Shown piece by piece: positions 10,048 through 19,487 of a stretch of 64,000 bases of DNA. Source of the DNA: Roseitalea porphyridii (GTDB lineage Bacteria > Pseudomonadota > Alphaproteobacteria > Rhizobiales > Rhizobiaceae). The translations under genes were made by a program, and so were the position numbers. The DNA lies in assembly GCF_004331955.1 (NCBI RefSeq), contig NZ_CP036532.1:1-64000 (forward strand). The letters are read 5' to 3'. The notes beneath the pieces are model-generated. The model saw only the letters and a program-made list of their open reading frames with translations, was not told the origin of the DNA and searched no databases. Within the stretch, counting starts at the first letter, position 1, and every line of letters starts with the position of its first letter.

Positions 10048-10916
10048 CCATCCCTCCCCGTCCACAGCGCATGGCCCTGTGCGGCCAGACCGGCGCCGAC
10101 CAGACTGGCGCCCGCGCCGTAGCGCCCCTCGACGATCGCCACCGCGCGCAGATGCGGCGGCAGCTGCCGGACCAGATGGCGCCTGATCATCGGGCCCAGA
10201 ACGTCAAGACTGTCCGCGACGCCGCCCGAAACCACGACAAGGCGCGTGCCGAGCAGCGCGACCGCACCGGCAAGGGCGGTGCCGAGCGCCGCCGCCGGCG
10301 TCTCCAGCGACCGGACAGCGTCCGCATCACCGGATCGGGCGGCCGCGATCAGCGCCGCGCCGTCGCCGTGGCCCTGCTGGCGCGCGATGGCGTCGAGCGC
10401 GCGGCCGGAGGCATGCCGCTCCAGCCAGCCATGCGCCTCGTCGCCGCTGTCCGACGGATCGACACAGGCCCAGCCGAACGAGGTCGCGCCGCCGCGGGCG
10501 CCGCGCACGATGCGCCGGTCGGCGAGCACGGCGGACCCGATGCCCGTGCCGATCGCCAGCAGGATGGCATCGTCGCTGTCGCGCGCCGCGCCAAGCGCCG
10601 CCTCTGCGAGCAGCGCCATGTGGGCGTCATTGCCGATCGCCACCCGGACGCCGGGGAACAGATCGGTCATGTCCTCGCCGTCCAGATAGGGAAGGTTCGG
10701 CACCCAGGCGCTCTTCGTTCCCGCGGCGAGCCCCGGAATGGCGATGCCGAGCCGGGTGACGGCGTGCTCGCCGATCAGCCCGCCGATCCGGTCGCGGAAC
10801 CCTGCCAGATCGGTCGGCGCGCGCCAGTGGCCGAGCGGCGTCGGCTCCCCGCTGTCCCGGCTGAGGCCGGCGCGCAAGTTGGTGCCACCGAGATCGATCG
10901 CCAGCGCCGCGCTCAT
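10044..10916 (-). CDS. ROK-family sugar kinase (probable amino-sugar kinase)
   Basis: A 290-residue kinase with the ROK ATP-binding start ALAIDLGGTNLRAGL and the segment GIAIPGL, and a late VVVSGGVADS adenosine-binding loop. In this setting (sugar importer plus NagA) the likely reaction is ATP-dependent phosphorylation of N-acetylglucosamine or a related amino sugar, giving the NagA substrate. Odd point: the cysteine-rich zinc motif CxCGxxGCxE that marks most ROK kinases is missing; the equivalent stretch reads HGWLERHASG. It overlaps the upstream permease gene and the downstream GntR gene by ATGA junctions at both ends, so the three are translationally coupled. Confidence 0.85.
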   Translation of the reverse strand: MSAALAIDLGGTNLRAGLSRDSGEPTPLGHWRAPTDLAGFRDRIGGLIGEHAVTRLGIAIPGLAAGTKSAWVPNLPYLDGEDMTDLFPGVRVAIGNDAHMALLAEAALGAARDSDDAILLAIGTGIGSAVLADRRIVRGARGGATSFGWACVDPSDSGDEAHGWLERHASGRALDAIARQQGHGDGAALIAAARSGDADAVRSLETPAAALGTALAGAVALLGTRLVVVSGGVADSLDVLGPMIRRHLVRQLPPHLRAVAIVEGRYGAGASLVGAGLAAQGHALWTGRDG

Positions 10917-11782
10917 CCCTTCACCCCCGTGCTGACGATGCTGTCGACGAAGAAGCGCTGCAGGAAGACGAACAGGACGAGCGGCGGCAGCACGGCCAGC
11001 GTCGCGCCGGCCATCACAAGGCTCGTGTTCATGGCGCCGCGATTGTAGCTGAGCAGCCGGCCGAGGCTGAGCACGATCGGATAGTCGTCGGTGTTGCCCT
11101 GCAGCACGGTCAGCGGCCACAGATAGGTGTTCCAGTGATAGACGAAGGCGAACAGCGCCAGCGCCGCGATCGCCGGAACGACCGCCGGCGCGACCACCGA
11201 GAAGACGATCCTGATCTCCGAGGCGCCATCGACGCGCGCCGCGTCGATCAGATCGTCCGGCACGCCGGCAATGAACTGCCGCATCAGGAAGATGCCGAAG
11301 GCGTTGGCGAGATAGGGCACGATGACGCCGAACAGATCGCCGTTCAGCCCCATATAGGTGACCATGCGGTAGAGCGGGATCAGCACCACGATCGGCGGCA
11401 GGAACATGGTGGAGATCAGGACCGCGAACAGAAGGTCGCGGCCCTTGAACCGATACTTTGCGAACGCATAGCCGGCCATCAGGCTGGTCACGAGAATGCC
11501 CGCCGTGGTCGTCGTCGCTATGACCGCCGAGTTCCAGAACGACCGCGACGCATCGATCACGTCGGCGACCTCGCCGAAGGCCGAGAAGTTGGGCGAGGAC
11601 GGGATCCAGACCGGCGGCGTCTGCATGCTTTCGGCCGGCGTCTTCAGGCTCGACAGCAGCATCCAGACCAGCGGAAACGCGGCGACGACGGCGACGAGGA
11701 CGATCAGCAGCAGCAGGATCGCGCCAAGAGCGCGGCGGCGCCACTGCCGCACCGGGTTTGAACGTCGGGCGGAACGGGTCAT
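10913..11782 (-). CDS. Carbohydrate ABC transporter permease, MalG type
   Basis: Inner-membrane permease of 289 residues with six predicted helices and the cytoplasmic EAA loop (DLIDAARVDGASEIRIVFSV), the contact site for the ATPase. The C-terminal FVDSIVSTGVKG is typical of the MalG/UgpE group (CUT1 importers). Start at ATG 11782, overlapping the stop of the partner permease by ATGA. It forms the channel with the MalF-type protein just upstream. Confidence 0.92.
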   Translation of the reverse strand: MTRSARRSNPVRQWRRRALGAILLLLIVLVAVVAAFPLVWMLLSSLKTPAESMQTPPVWIPSSPNFSAFGEVADVIDASRSFWNSAVIATTTTAGILVTSLMAGYAFAKYRFKGRDLLFAVLISTMFLPPIVVLIPLYRMVTYMGLNGDLFGVIVPYLANAFGIFLMRQFIAGVPDDLIDAARVDGASEIRIVFSVVAPAVVPAIAALALFAFVYHWNTYLWPLTVLQGNTDDYPIVLSLGRLLSYNRGAMNTSLVMAGATLAVLPPLVLFVFLQRFFVDSIVSTGVKG

Positions 11783-12672
11783 GTGCGCTCCTCCCGCTGC
11801 CGGGCGAGCGCGAAGATCAGGATGATCACGACGATCAGCGACAGCATCAGCATCACGGCCATCGCCGAACCCAGGCCGCCCTGCGCGCGCTCGATGCCCA
11901 CGCGCCGGATGTGATAGGTCAAAACGTTGGTCGCGTTGGCCGGTCCGCCCTGGGTGATCAGCGCGACGGGCTCGAACACCTGCACCGCGTTGATCACCGC
12001 GATCACCGCCGAGAACAGCAGCGTCCGCCGCAGCAGGGGCAGCGTGACCCCGAAGAATTCCTGGATCGGGTTGGCGCCGTCGATCCTGGCGGCCTCGTAG
12101 AGCGTGGTCGGGATCTGGGTCAGACCGGCGATGGCGAGCACGGTGAAGTAGCCGACCTGCTGCCAGACGTTCAGGATCACGATCGAGACCAGCGCGGTAT
12201 CGGGCGAGGACAGCCAAGGCTGCGGCCCGATGCCGACCCACGACAGGATCTGGTTGATCGGCCCCTCGGTCGGCGAATAGAGCTTCGACCAGACCAGCGC
12301 CACGGCGATCATCGGCACCATGTAGGTCGAGAACAGGACCGTCCGAAGCAGGTTTCCGCCGGCCACGCGGCTCTGGTAGACAAGCAGCCCCAGCGCCACC
12401 GAAAGCGGCAGGATCAGCACCACCGACAGCGCGGTGTAGATGGCCGTGTTCGAGAACGCCCGCTTGAAGTCGCGACCGACCGAGATCGGCCCGAAAATGT
12501 CTCTGTAGTTCCTCAGGCCGACGAACTCCGCCGTCCCGAAGCCGGTCTGCGTCGACCATTGGTGGAACGAAAGCCAGATCGTCAGGACCATCGGCACGAA
12601 GATGAACACGCCGATCAGCGCGACCGCTGGCGACACCATGATCCATGTCGAACGTTTCTGGGCGCCGTGCAT
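11779..12672 (-). CDS. Carbohydrate ABC transporter permease, MalF type
   Basis: Second permease of the importer, 297 residues from ATG 12672, with six predicted membrane helices and an EAA loop (TLYEAARIDGANPIQEFFGV). The frame is open to 12711, but the upstream ATGs lie next to a palindrome and lack a ribosome-binding site, whereas a GGGGA precedes 12672. It follows the solute-binding protein gene by 56 bases that contain a hairpin, a common arrangement that gives more binding protein than permease. Confidence 0.9.
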   Translation of the reverse strand: MHGAQKRSTWIMVSPAVALIGVFIFVPMVLTIWLSFHQWSTQTGFGTAEFVGLRNYRDIFGPISVGRDFKRAFSNTAIYTALSVVLILPLSVALGLLVYQSRVAGGNLLRTVLFSTYMVPMIAVALVWSKLYSPTEGPINQILSWVGIGPQPWLSSPDTALVSIVILNVWQQVGYFTVLAIAGLTQIPTTLYEAARIDGANPIQEFFGVTLPLLRRTLLFSAVIAVINAVQVFEPVALITQGGPANATNVLTYHIRRVGIERAQGGLGSAMAVMLMLSLIVVIILIFALARQREERT

Positions 12673-12690
12673 TCTTCGTCCCCGAAGACC

Positions 12691-12706
12691 GGCGGGCGCG
12701 CCCGCC
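12691..12706. terminator. Perfect 16-base GC palindrome between binding-protein and permease genes
   Basis: GGCGGGCG followed directly by its reverse complement CGCCCGCC, inside the 56-base gap after the solute-binding protein stop. No T-run follows on the transcribed strand, so I read it as an RNA-stabilising or attenuating hairpin that lowers permease expression, not a full terminator. Confidence 0.5.
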
Positions 12707-12728
12707 GCCATCCATCATGCCATCAATG

Positions 12729-14012
12729 TCAGCGCTGCGCGCGCTCCAGGATCGACCGGGCGTCGGCCTGGGCGTTCTGCTGCGCCTGCGCGGCATCGAT
12801 CTGCCCGTACTGCAGCTGCTCGATCACCTGCTGCAGCGCCTCGGAGAATTCCTGTCCGCCGAGCACGACCGGGAAGGCCCGCGCGTTTTCGAGGACCGAC
12901 ACGTAGCCCTCCAAGAACGGCCGGCCGAGCTCGTCCTCATATGCCGCCACGTCCGACGAACGCGAGGGCAGGATACCCATCGACTGCAGGATGTCGGCCA
13001 TCGCCGACGCGCCATCCTCACCCGAGTCCGGGCCATTCAGCCAGGCGAGGAAATCCCACGATGCCTGCTGCTCGGCATCGCTCGCCCCCGCATTGACCAC
13101 GGTCATCCACGAATAGGAGATCGAACGGGCGGTGTCGCCGCTCGGGCCGACCGGGATCGGGGCCGTGGCAATGTTCTCGAAGGCATCGCCCATGCCGCCC
13201 CGGAGCGCGCTCTCCCACCAGTTCGCCATGATGATCATGCCGGTGTTTCCGGAGACGAAATTGTCGAGAAACGGGCCGGTCGTGTTGGCGTCGGCCGTGC
13301 CCATGGCCGGGTCCGTGTAGCCCTGCTCGATCATCGTCTCGTAGAGCTGGAAGGTTTCGAGCGCCGCCTGGCTGTCGAGTTGCGGTTCACCATCGGCGAT
13401 CAGAGTGCCGCCGTTGGAAGCCAGAAGCGAGGCGAACGGATGCACGACGCCCGCCGCCCACGAGTTGATCATGCCGAACCCCTGACGGCCGTCGCCGGTC
13501 AGTTTCGCCGCCGCGTCCTTCAGTTCGTCCCAGGTCGCCGGGGGCGCGGAGATGCCGGCCTGCTCGAACAGTGCCCTGTTGTAGTTCAGCGCGTAGACGT
13601 TGATCTCGTTGGGAATCCCGTAGATCTGGCCGTCGACGCTGGCCGCCGCCGCGATGCCTTCGGGCCAGGCGGATTGCACCTCGCCGGCGACAGCTTCGGG
13701 CGCGCCCGTCACCAGCCCGTCGCGCACCAGTTCGGGCAGCCACAGATCGTAGATGCTGGCGATCGTCGGGCCGCCGCCGGCGCCGCCCGAACGGATCGTC
13801 GTCAGGAGGTCCCCGAACGGGACGGCCCGCACCGAGATCGATACGTCGGGGTTCTGCTCGGTGTAGGCGCTTGCGGCCTGTTCGAGGAGCGCCACCGTGT
13901 CGGGCGCCCAGTGGGTCAGATAGGTCAGCTCGACCTCCTGCGCGTTCGCCATGACGGGCGTCAGCACAGTGGCGGCAAAAGCGGCCGCCTTGATCTTGTT
14001 CATTGCGTTCAT
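12729..14012 (-). CDS. Extracellular sugar-binding protein of ABC importer (family 1)
   Basis: Periplasmic solute-binding protein of 427 residues. Signal peptide: short positive start, hydrophobic stretch and cleavage near ANAQE (about residue 24). The mature part resembles family 1 binding proteins (VELTYLTHWAPDTVALLEQA; later SYSWMTVVNAGASDAEQQA). First gene of the importer operon, with an AGGGAGA ribosome-binding site before ATG 14012. Together with a ROK kinase and NagA, the likely ligand is N-acetylglucosamine, a chitin oligosaccharide or a related amino sugar; the exact sugar cannot be read from sequence. Confidence 0.88.
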   Translation of the reverse strand: MNAMNKIKAAAFAATVLTPVMANAQEVELTYLTHWAPDTVALLEQAASAYTEQNPDVSISVRAVPFGDLLTTIRSGGAGGGPTIASIYDLWLPELVRDGLVTGAPEAVAGEVQSAWPEGIAAAASVDGQIYGIPNEINVYALNYNRALFEQAGISAPPATWDELKDAAAKLTGDGRQGFGMINSWAAGVVHPFASLLASNGGTLIADGEPQLDSQAALETFQLYETMIEQGYTDPAMGTADANTTGPFLDNFVSGNTGMIIMANWWESALRGGMGDAFENIATAPIPVGPSGDTARSISYSWMTVVNAGASDAEQQASWDFLAWLNGPDSGEDGASAMADILQSMGILPSRSSDVAAYEDELGRPFLEGYVSVLENARAFPVVLGGQEFSEALQQVIEQLQYGQIDAAQAQQNAQADARSILERAQR

Positions 14013-14060
14013 GCTCGTTCTCCCTTGAACTCGATGCGGGTTGGCACCGCCTCCAGATAG

Positions 14061-14090
14061 GTTATAACAACATAATCACTTGCCTGTAAA
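14061..14090 (-). promoter_or_regulatory. Sigma-70-like promoter of the amino-sugar importer operon, overlapping a GTTATAAC palindrome
   Basis: On the minus strand, TTTACA (positions 14090-14085) and TATAAC (14066-14061) are separated by 18 bases, a good match to the housekeeping promoter. The -10 box is part of the perfect 8-base palindrome GTTATAAC (14061-14068), a possible operator for the GntR regulator of the operon. The region lies between the divergent importer and nagA genes. Confidence 0.5.
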
Positions 14091-14112
14091 TCGCATTCAG
14101 GAGCGAAATCGC

Positions 14113-15210
14113 ATGTCGGCAATCGAGGGTCGGGTCCTGACGCCTGACGGCTTCCGCGACGCCCGCGTCCACATCGAAGCCGGCCGCATCGCGCGGATCG
14201 AGGAGACGGGGGCGATCGCGTCCGACCGGCTGATCCTGCCCGGCTTCATCGATCTGCACTGCCATGGCGGCGGCGGCGCCGACGTGATGGAGGCCGGCGA
14301 CGCGCCAAGGCGCGTGGCCGCAAGCCACGCCCGCACCGGCACCACGGCGTTTCTTGCCACGACGATGACCGCGCCCCTTGACGATATCGAGGCTGCCCTT
14401 GCCGCGATCGAGGCTGCGGCGGAAGAGCCCGCCGGCGACGAGGCCGCGATCGTCGGCGTGCATCTCGAGGGACCGTTCATCAGTCGCGACAGGCTCGGCG
14501 CCCAGCCCGACTTCGTGATCGACGGCGACATCGCGCTGATCGAACGCCTGATGAAGATCGCGCGCATACGCGTGCTGACATGCGCCCCCGAAGCCGACCC
14601 GGACGGGGCGATGACGCGCTGGCTTGCCGATCGGGGCGTGCGCGTGCAGCTCGGCCATTCCTCGTGCGACTACGAGACCGCCAGCGCCTGCTTTCACAGC
14701 GGTCGCCATGGCGTCACCCACATGTTCAACGCCATGTCGCCGCTGCACCATCGCGCGCCAGGCATCGTCGGCGCGGCGCTCGCCCATGCCCGGCACGCCG
14801 AGATCATTCCGGATCTTCTCCACGTCCATCCGGGCGCGATCCGTGCGGCGCTGCGTGCCATCCCGCATCTTTACGCGGTCACCGACGCGACACCGGCCGC
14901 CGGCATGCCCGATGGCGATTACCGGCTGGGCACGCAGCAGGTCAGGAAATGCGGAAACGGCGTGCGTTTGGCCGACGGAACGCTCGCCGGGTCCAGCCTG
15001 ACGATGCTGCAGGCCCTGCGCAATCTGGTCGAGATCGGCTTGTCCGTCGAGGAGGCCTCGCAACGGACCTCGACCATCGCCGCCGACTATCTGGGGCTCG
15101 AGGATCGCGGCCGGATCGTCGCGGGCGCGGTGGCCGATCTGGTCGTGCTCGACGCCTCGCTCGACCTCCGGGAGGTCATCATGCGCGGGCGCCCCATCGG
15201 CGGCAGTTGA
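14113..15210 (+). CDS. nagA: N-acetylglucosamine-6-phosphate deacetylase
   Basis: Removes the acetyl group from N-acetylglucosamine-6-phosphate in the cytoplasm, giving glucosamine-6-phosphate. The 365-residue protein has the amidohydrolase start DLHCHGGGGADV, metal ligands E119 (HLEGP), H182 (LGHSS) and H203 (THMFNAMS), and the catalytic aspartate D258 in VTDATPAAG. Start taken at ATG 14113, which has AGGAG 9 bases upstream; the open frame begins earlier but without a ribosome-binding site. Divergent from the importer operon and probably controlled by the same GntR protein. No nagB accompanies it. Confidence 0.93.
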   Translation: MSAIEGRVLTPDGFRDARVHIEAGRIARIEETGAIASDRLILPGFIDLHCHGGGGADVMEAGDAPRRVAASHARTGTTAFLATTMTAPLDDIEAALAAIEAAAEEPAGDEAAIVGVHLEGPFISRDRLGAQPDFVIDGDIALIERLMKIARIRVLTCAPEADPDGAMTRWLADRGVRVQLGHSSCDYETASACFHSGRHGVTHMFNAMSPLHHRAPGIVGAALAHARHAEIIPDLLHVHPGAIRAALRAIPHLYAVTDATPAAGMPDGDYRLGTQQVRKCGNGVRLADGTLAGSSLTMLQALRNLVEIGLSVEEASQRTSTIAADYLGLEDRGRIVAGAVADLVVLDASLDLREVIMRGRPIGGS

Positions 15211-15235
15211 GCGCGACGCGCACTCGCCTGCCCTC

Positions 15236-16615
15236 TCAGACCCGCGCCGCCAGATCGCGTCCGACATAGGCGCCGACCACCGCGTCGCGCGCAATGTGGC
15301 GGCCGTCCCGAACGACGTGCCGGCCGGCCGACCAGACGTTGCGCACCCCGCACCGGTCGGGCGCGGCGAAGACCCATGTATCGACGAGATCGTCCCCGTC
15401 GCGTCCCGAGAACCGGTAGTCGGCGGTGTCGATCTCGACAAGGTCCGCGCAAAGGCCGGCAGCGATGGCGCCGGAGGCCCGGCCGAGCGCCTGTGCCCCG
15501 CCGCTGCACGCCGCCTGCCACAGCCATCGGCCCGTCGCCCCGCCTTCCTCGGCGAGAACCGCACGGCGTTGCAGCGCCAGGCGCTGGGAGTATTCGAGCA
15601 TTCGCAGTTCGCCGGCCAGCGAGATCGCGACGTTGGAATCGGTGCCGACACCGAACCGCCCGCCCTGCCGCACGAACGCCTCGCCGCGGAAGATGCCGTC
15701 GCCCAGATTGGCCTCGGTGACGGGGCAAAGGCCGGCCACGGCCCCCGAGCCGGCGATGCCGGCAAGTTCGCCGTCATCGAGATGCGTCGCATGGATCAGG
15801 CACCAGCGGTCGTCCACCGGGTGATTGGCGAGCAGCCACGCCGCCGGGCGCGCGCCGAGATCGGCCCTGACCTCGTCCACTTCGGCCGTCTGCTCGGCGA
15901 GGTGGATATGGATCGGCCCGTCCGGCGCCAGCGCGAGGGCCGCGTTCAGACCGTCCGCGTCGACCGCCCGCAGCGAATGGGGCGCGACGCCGATGCGGGC
16001 ATCGCCGGGCAGCCGCGTGACGTGACGGGCCGATGCCTGCCACACGTCCGCAAAGCGATCGATATCGTTGCCGAAGCGCAACTGCCCGCCCGCGAGCGGC
16101 CGTCCGTCGCAGCCGCCCCGCTGGTACAGGACCGGCAGCAGCGTCAGCCCGATCCCCGTGCGCTGCGCGGCCGCAACGATGCGTCCGGCGGTTTCGGCGG
16201 GATCGGCATAGAGGCCGCCGTCGCGGTCATGATGCAGGTAGTGGAATTCGCCGACGCCCGCAAAACCCGCCTCCAGCATCTCCATGAAGGCGAGCGCGGC
16301 GACCGCCTCGATGTCGTCCGGGGTCAGCGCGGCGACGAATCGATACATCGTCTCGCGCCAGCTCCAGAAGCTGTCGGCGCGCCCCGCCCCCCGCTGCTCG
16401 GCAAGGCCGGCCATCGCGCGCTGGAAAGTGTGGCTGTGCAGGTTTGAAGGCGCCGGCAGTATCGTGTCGGCGATATGGTCGCCCGATGAGGCTGTGGCGA
16501 CGCCGGTCTCGACCGACCCGATGGCGCCGGTCTCGTCGCAGACGATCCGCACATCGTTGGCCCATCCGTCACGAAGCAGCGCCCTGCGCGCCCAGATCCC
16601 GTGCTCGTTCGTCAT
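15236..16615 (-). CDS. hutF: Formimidoylglutamate deiminase
   Basis: Amidohydrolase of 459 residues that converts N-formimidoyl-L-glutamate to N-formyl-L-glutamate and ammonia, the fourth step of the Pseudomonas-type histidine pathway. Metal-site landmarks: [11 protein letters not shown] near residue 58, IHIHLAEQ in the middle and [11 protein letters not shown] late. An AAGGAG ribosome-binding site lies 5 bases before ATG 16615. It is divergent from hutI, with 54 bases between the starts, and converges on nagA with 25 bases between stops. The next enzyme, N-formylglutamate deformylase (HutG), is not in the window. Confidence 0.93.
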   Translation of the reverse strand: MTNEHGIWARRALLRDGWANDVRIVCDETGAIGSVETGVATASSGDHIADTILPAPSNLHSHTFQRAMAGLAEQRGAGRADSFWSWRETMYRFVAALTPDDIEAVAALAFMEMLEAGFAGVGEFHYLHHDRDGGLYADPAETAGRIVAAAQRTGIGLTLLPVLYQRGGCDGRPLAGGQLRFGNDIDRFADVWQASARHVTRLPGDARIGVAPHSLRAVDADGLNAALALAPDGPIHIHLAEQTAEVDEVRADLGARPAAWLLANHPVDDRWCLIHATHLDDGELAGIAGSGAVAGLCPVTEANLGDGIFRGEAFVRQGGRFGVGTDSNVAISLAGELRMLEYSQRLALQRRAVLAEEGGATGRWLWQAACSGGAQALGRASGAIAAGLCADLVEIDTADYRFSGRDGDDLVDTWVFAAPDRCGVRNVWSAGRHVVRDGRHIARDAVVGAYVGRDLAARV

Positions 16616-16635
16616 GACGCCTCCTTGACATTACC

Positions 16636-16645
16636 TGTATATACA
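16636..16645. promoter_or_regulatory. HutC-type operator TGTATATACA between hutF and hutI
   Basis: Perfect 10-base palindrome in the 54-base gap between the divergent hutF and hutI genes. It matches the core of known HutC sites. A TTGACA at 16625-16630 on the plus strand lies just upstream and may be the -35 box of the hutI operon, so a bound repressor would block it. HutC itself is encoded at the end of the plus-strand arm. Confidence 0.65.
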
Positions 16646-16669
16646 TGTCAGACGAAACGCGCTGACGCA

Positions 16670-17914
16670 ATGGACCCGCCCCCGAAGATGGCGCGAACCG
16701 GCATGGATCTTCAAACCTATATCTGCGCCAAAATGGCGACGATGGACCCCGGCCGGAGCGGCTACGGGATCATCGAGGGCGCCGCCATCGTCTGCGACGA
16801 CGCGTTGATCGTCTGGGCCGGCCGCTTTGCGGACATGCCCGAACGGTTCCGCAAAGCGCCGGTGACCGATTTCGGCGACCGGCTGGTCACGCCCGGCCTG
16901 ATCGACTGCCATACGCATATCGTCTACGGCGGCAGCCGTGCGGCCGAGTTCGAACGGCGGCTCGAGGGCGCAAGCTACGAAGAGATCGCGCGCGCCGGCG
17001 GCGGCATCGTATCGACCGTGCACGCGACGCGGAGCGCCAGCGAGGACGAGTTGCTCGAGGGCGCCCTGTCCCGGCTCGACGCGCTGCTCGCCGACGGGGT
17101 CGGCACGGTCGAGGTGAAATCCGGCTACGGTCTCGATCTGGAAACCGAAATGCGCATGCTCCGTGTCGCCCGGTCGCTCTCCGACCACCGGCCGGTGCGG
17201 GTGCGCACGTCGTTCCTGGGCGCCCACGCCGTGCCGCCCGAGTTCGCGGGCGATGCCGACGGCTATATCGATGTCGTCTGCGCCGAGATGCTGCCGGCTG
17301 TCGCCGAAGCGGGCCTCGCCGACGCCGTCGACGGCTTCTGCGAGACGATCGCATTCACGCCTGCGCAGATCGCGCGCGTGTTCGAGACCGCCGCCTCCCT
17401 CGGTCTTCCCGTCAAGCTTCACGCCGAACAGCTCAGCGACCAGGGCGGGGCGGCGCTCGCCGCCCGCCACGGTGCCCTGTCGGCCGATCATCTGGAATAT
17501 CTCGGCGAGGACGGCGTCGCGGCGATGGCCGAAGCCGGCACGGTCGCGGTGCTGCTGCCCGGGGCCTTCTACACGCTGCGCGAAACGCAAGCTCCGCCGA
17601 TCGACGCATTGCGGGCGGCCGGGGTGCCGATGGCGGTGGCGACCGATTGCAATCCCGGCTCCTCGCCGCTCGTTTCGCCGCTGCTCGCCATGAACATGGC
17701 CTGCACCCTGTTCCGCATGACCCCGCTCGAAGCGCTGGCCGGTGTCACCCGCAACGCCGCCCATGCGCTCGGTCTTGGCGACGGCGCCGGCACAATCACC
17801 GCCGGCGCGCCAGCCGATCTGGCGGTCTGGAACGTCGGCGAACCGGCCGAACTCGCCTACGGGATCGGCCACCGGCCGCTGCACGCGCGCGTCCATGGAG
17901 GCCGGCTTGTCTGA
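16670..17914 (+). CDS. hutI: Imidazolonepropionase
   Basis: Hydrolyses 4-imidazolone-5-propionate to N-formimidoyl-glutamate, step three of histidine degradation. The 414-residue amidohydrolase has the metal motif [19 protein letters not shown], then [17 protein letters not shown] and VATDCNPGS. Start placed at ATG 16670; ATG 16703 ([14 protein letters not shown]) is an alternative, and neither has an obvious ribosome-binding site. First gene of the hutI-hutH-hutU-hutC unit; its end overlaps the beginning of hutH. Confidence 0.92.
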   Translation: MDPPPKMARTGMDLQTYICAKMATMDPGRSGYGIIEGAAIVCDDALIVWAGRFADMPERFRKAPVTDFGDRLVTPGLIDCHTHIVYGGSRAAEFERRLEGASYEEIARAGGGIVSTVHATRSASEDELLEGALSRLDALLADGVGTVEVKSGYGLDLETEMRMLRVARSLSDHRPVRVRTSFLGAHAVPPEFAGDADGYIDVVCAEMLPAVAEAGLADAVDGFCETIAFTPAQIARVFETAASLGLPVKLHAEQLSDQGGAALAARHGALSADHLEYLGEDGVAAMAEAGTVAVLLPGAFYTLRETQAPPIDALRAAGVPMAVATDCNPGSSPLVSPLLAMNMACTLFRMTPLEALAGVTRNAAHALGLGDGAGTITAGAPADLAVWNVGEPAELAYGIGHRPLHARVHGGRLV

Positions 17915-19487
17915 CACCTTGAACCTGACGCCGGGACGGGTCCGGCTGGCCGAGCTGCAACGGATCTGGCGCACCGGCTGCGCGGTGTCGATCGATCCGG
18001 CCTGCAAAGCCCCCGTGCGCGCCGCCGTCGATCTTGTTGCGCGGGCGGCCACCGGCGACGCGCCCGTCTATGGCGTCAACACAGGCTTCGGCAAGCTCGC
18101 CTCGGTGCGCATTCCCGCCGCCGACACCGCCACCTTGCAGCGCAACCTCATCCTGTCGCACTGCTGCGGCACCGGCCCGGCCCTGTCCGAGCCAGTTGTC
18201 CGACTCATCATGGTGCTGAAGATCGCCTCGCTGGCGCGCGGCGCCTCGGGCGTGCGCTGGGAGATCATCGCCCTGATCGAGGCGATGCTCGCCCGGAACT
18301 TGCTGCCGGTGATCCCGGCGCAGGGCTCGGTCGGCGCGTCCGGCGATCTGGCCCCGCTCGCCCATATGAGCGCGGTGCTGATCGGCGAGGGTGAAGCCGT
18401 CCATGAGGGCCAGCGCATGCCCGGCGGCGCGGCGCTTGCGGCGGCCGGGCTCGAACCGGTCGTGCTCGGCCCCAAGGAGGGGCTCGGCCTGATCAACGGC
18501 ACGCAGGTCTCCACGGCCCTGGCGCTCGCCGGCCTGTTCGACGCCTGGGCGCTGTCGCAGGCCTCGCTCGTCACCGCCGCTCTTTCGACCGACGCGGCGA
18601 TGGGGTCCACCGCCCCGTTCCGGCCCGAACTGCATGCGCTGCGTGGCCAGCCCGGCCAGATCGCCGCGGCCGGAGCGCTGCGCGCGCTGCTCAAGGGTTC
18701 GCAGATCCGCGAAAGCCATCGCGAGGACGACAGCCGCGTGCAGGACCCCTACTGCATCCGCTGCCAGCCCCAGGTGGCCGGTGCGGCCATGGATCTGCTG
18801 ACTGCGCAGGCGAACACGCTCGCCATCGAGGCCAACGCGGTCACCGACAATCCGCTGGTGCTCACCGACACCGGCGACATCGTCTCGGGCGGCAATTTCC
18901 ATGCCGAGCCGGTCGCCTTCGCCGCCGACGTCATCGCGCTGGCGATCGCCGAGATCGGCGCGATCTCGCAGCGGCGCACCGCGCTGCTGGTCGATCCGGC
19001 GCTGAGCTTCGGCCTGCCGCCGTTCCTGTCGCCGGAGCCGGGGCTCAATTCGGGCTTCATGATCGCCGAGGTCACCTCGGCCGCACTGATGAGCGAGAAC
19101 AAGCAGCGCGCCGCGCCCGCCAGCATCGATTCGACGCCCACCTCGGCGAACCAGGAAGACCATGTGTCGATGGCCTGCCACGGCGCCCGGCGGCTGGCCG
19201 ACATGAACGACAATCTCGCCGGCATACTGGGCATCGAACTGCTGGCCGGCGCGCAGGGCGTGGAGCTGCGCGGACCCCTGAAAACGAGCCCCGCGCTGCA
19301 AGAGGTGATCGCGACGCTGCGCGAGAGCGTGCCGGCGCTCGGCGCGGACCGCGCGATGGCCGGCGACATCGCCACCGCCGCGCACATGGTGCGCTCGCGC
19401 CAACTGACCGCCCCGCTGGCCACGATGCTGCCGGCACTCGGGACATTGACCGGACCGGATCCGGAAGGAGGGACAACCCATGGCTGA
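17907..19487 (+). CDS. hutH: Histidine ammonia-lyase
   Basis: Deaminates L-histidine to urocanate. The 526-residue protein carries the self-forming MIO cofactor triad Ala-Ser-Gly at residues 144-146 ([15 protein letters not shown]), nearly the same position as Ser143 in Pseudomonas HutH. I chose the TTG at 17907 because GGAGG lies 5 bases upstream and the product then starts [10 protein letters not shown] like its homologues; the in-frame ATG 17895 has no ribosome-binding site. The start overlaps the end of hutI, and the stop overlaps the start of hutU by 8 bases, so the operon is tightly coupled. Confidence 0.93.
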   Translation: MSDTLNLTPGRVRLAELQRIWRTGCAVSIDPACKAPVRAAVDLVARAATGDAPVYGVNTGFGKLASVRIPAADTATLQRNLILSHCCGTGPALSEPVVRLIMVLKIASLARGASGVRWEIIALIEAMLARNLLPVIPAQGSVGASGDLAPLAHMSAVLIGEGEAVHEGQRMPGGAALAAAGLEPVVLGPKEGLGLINGTQVSTALALAGLFDAWALSQASLVTAALSTDAAMGSTAPFRPELHALRGQPGQIAAAGALRALLKGSQIRESHREDDSRVQDPYCIRCQPQVAGAAMDLLTAQANTLAIEANAVTDNPLVLTDTGDIVSGGNFHAEPVAFAADVIALAIAEIGAISQRRTALLVDPALSFGLPPFLSPEPGLNSGFMIAEVTSAALMSENKQRAAPASIDSTPTSANQEDHVSMACHGARRLADMNDNLAGILGIELLAGAQGVELRGPLKTSPALQEVIATLRESVPALGADRAMAGDIATAAHMVRSRQLTAPLATMLPALGTLTGPDPEGGTTHG

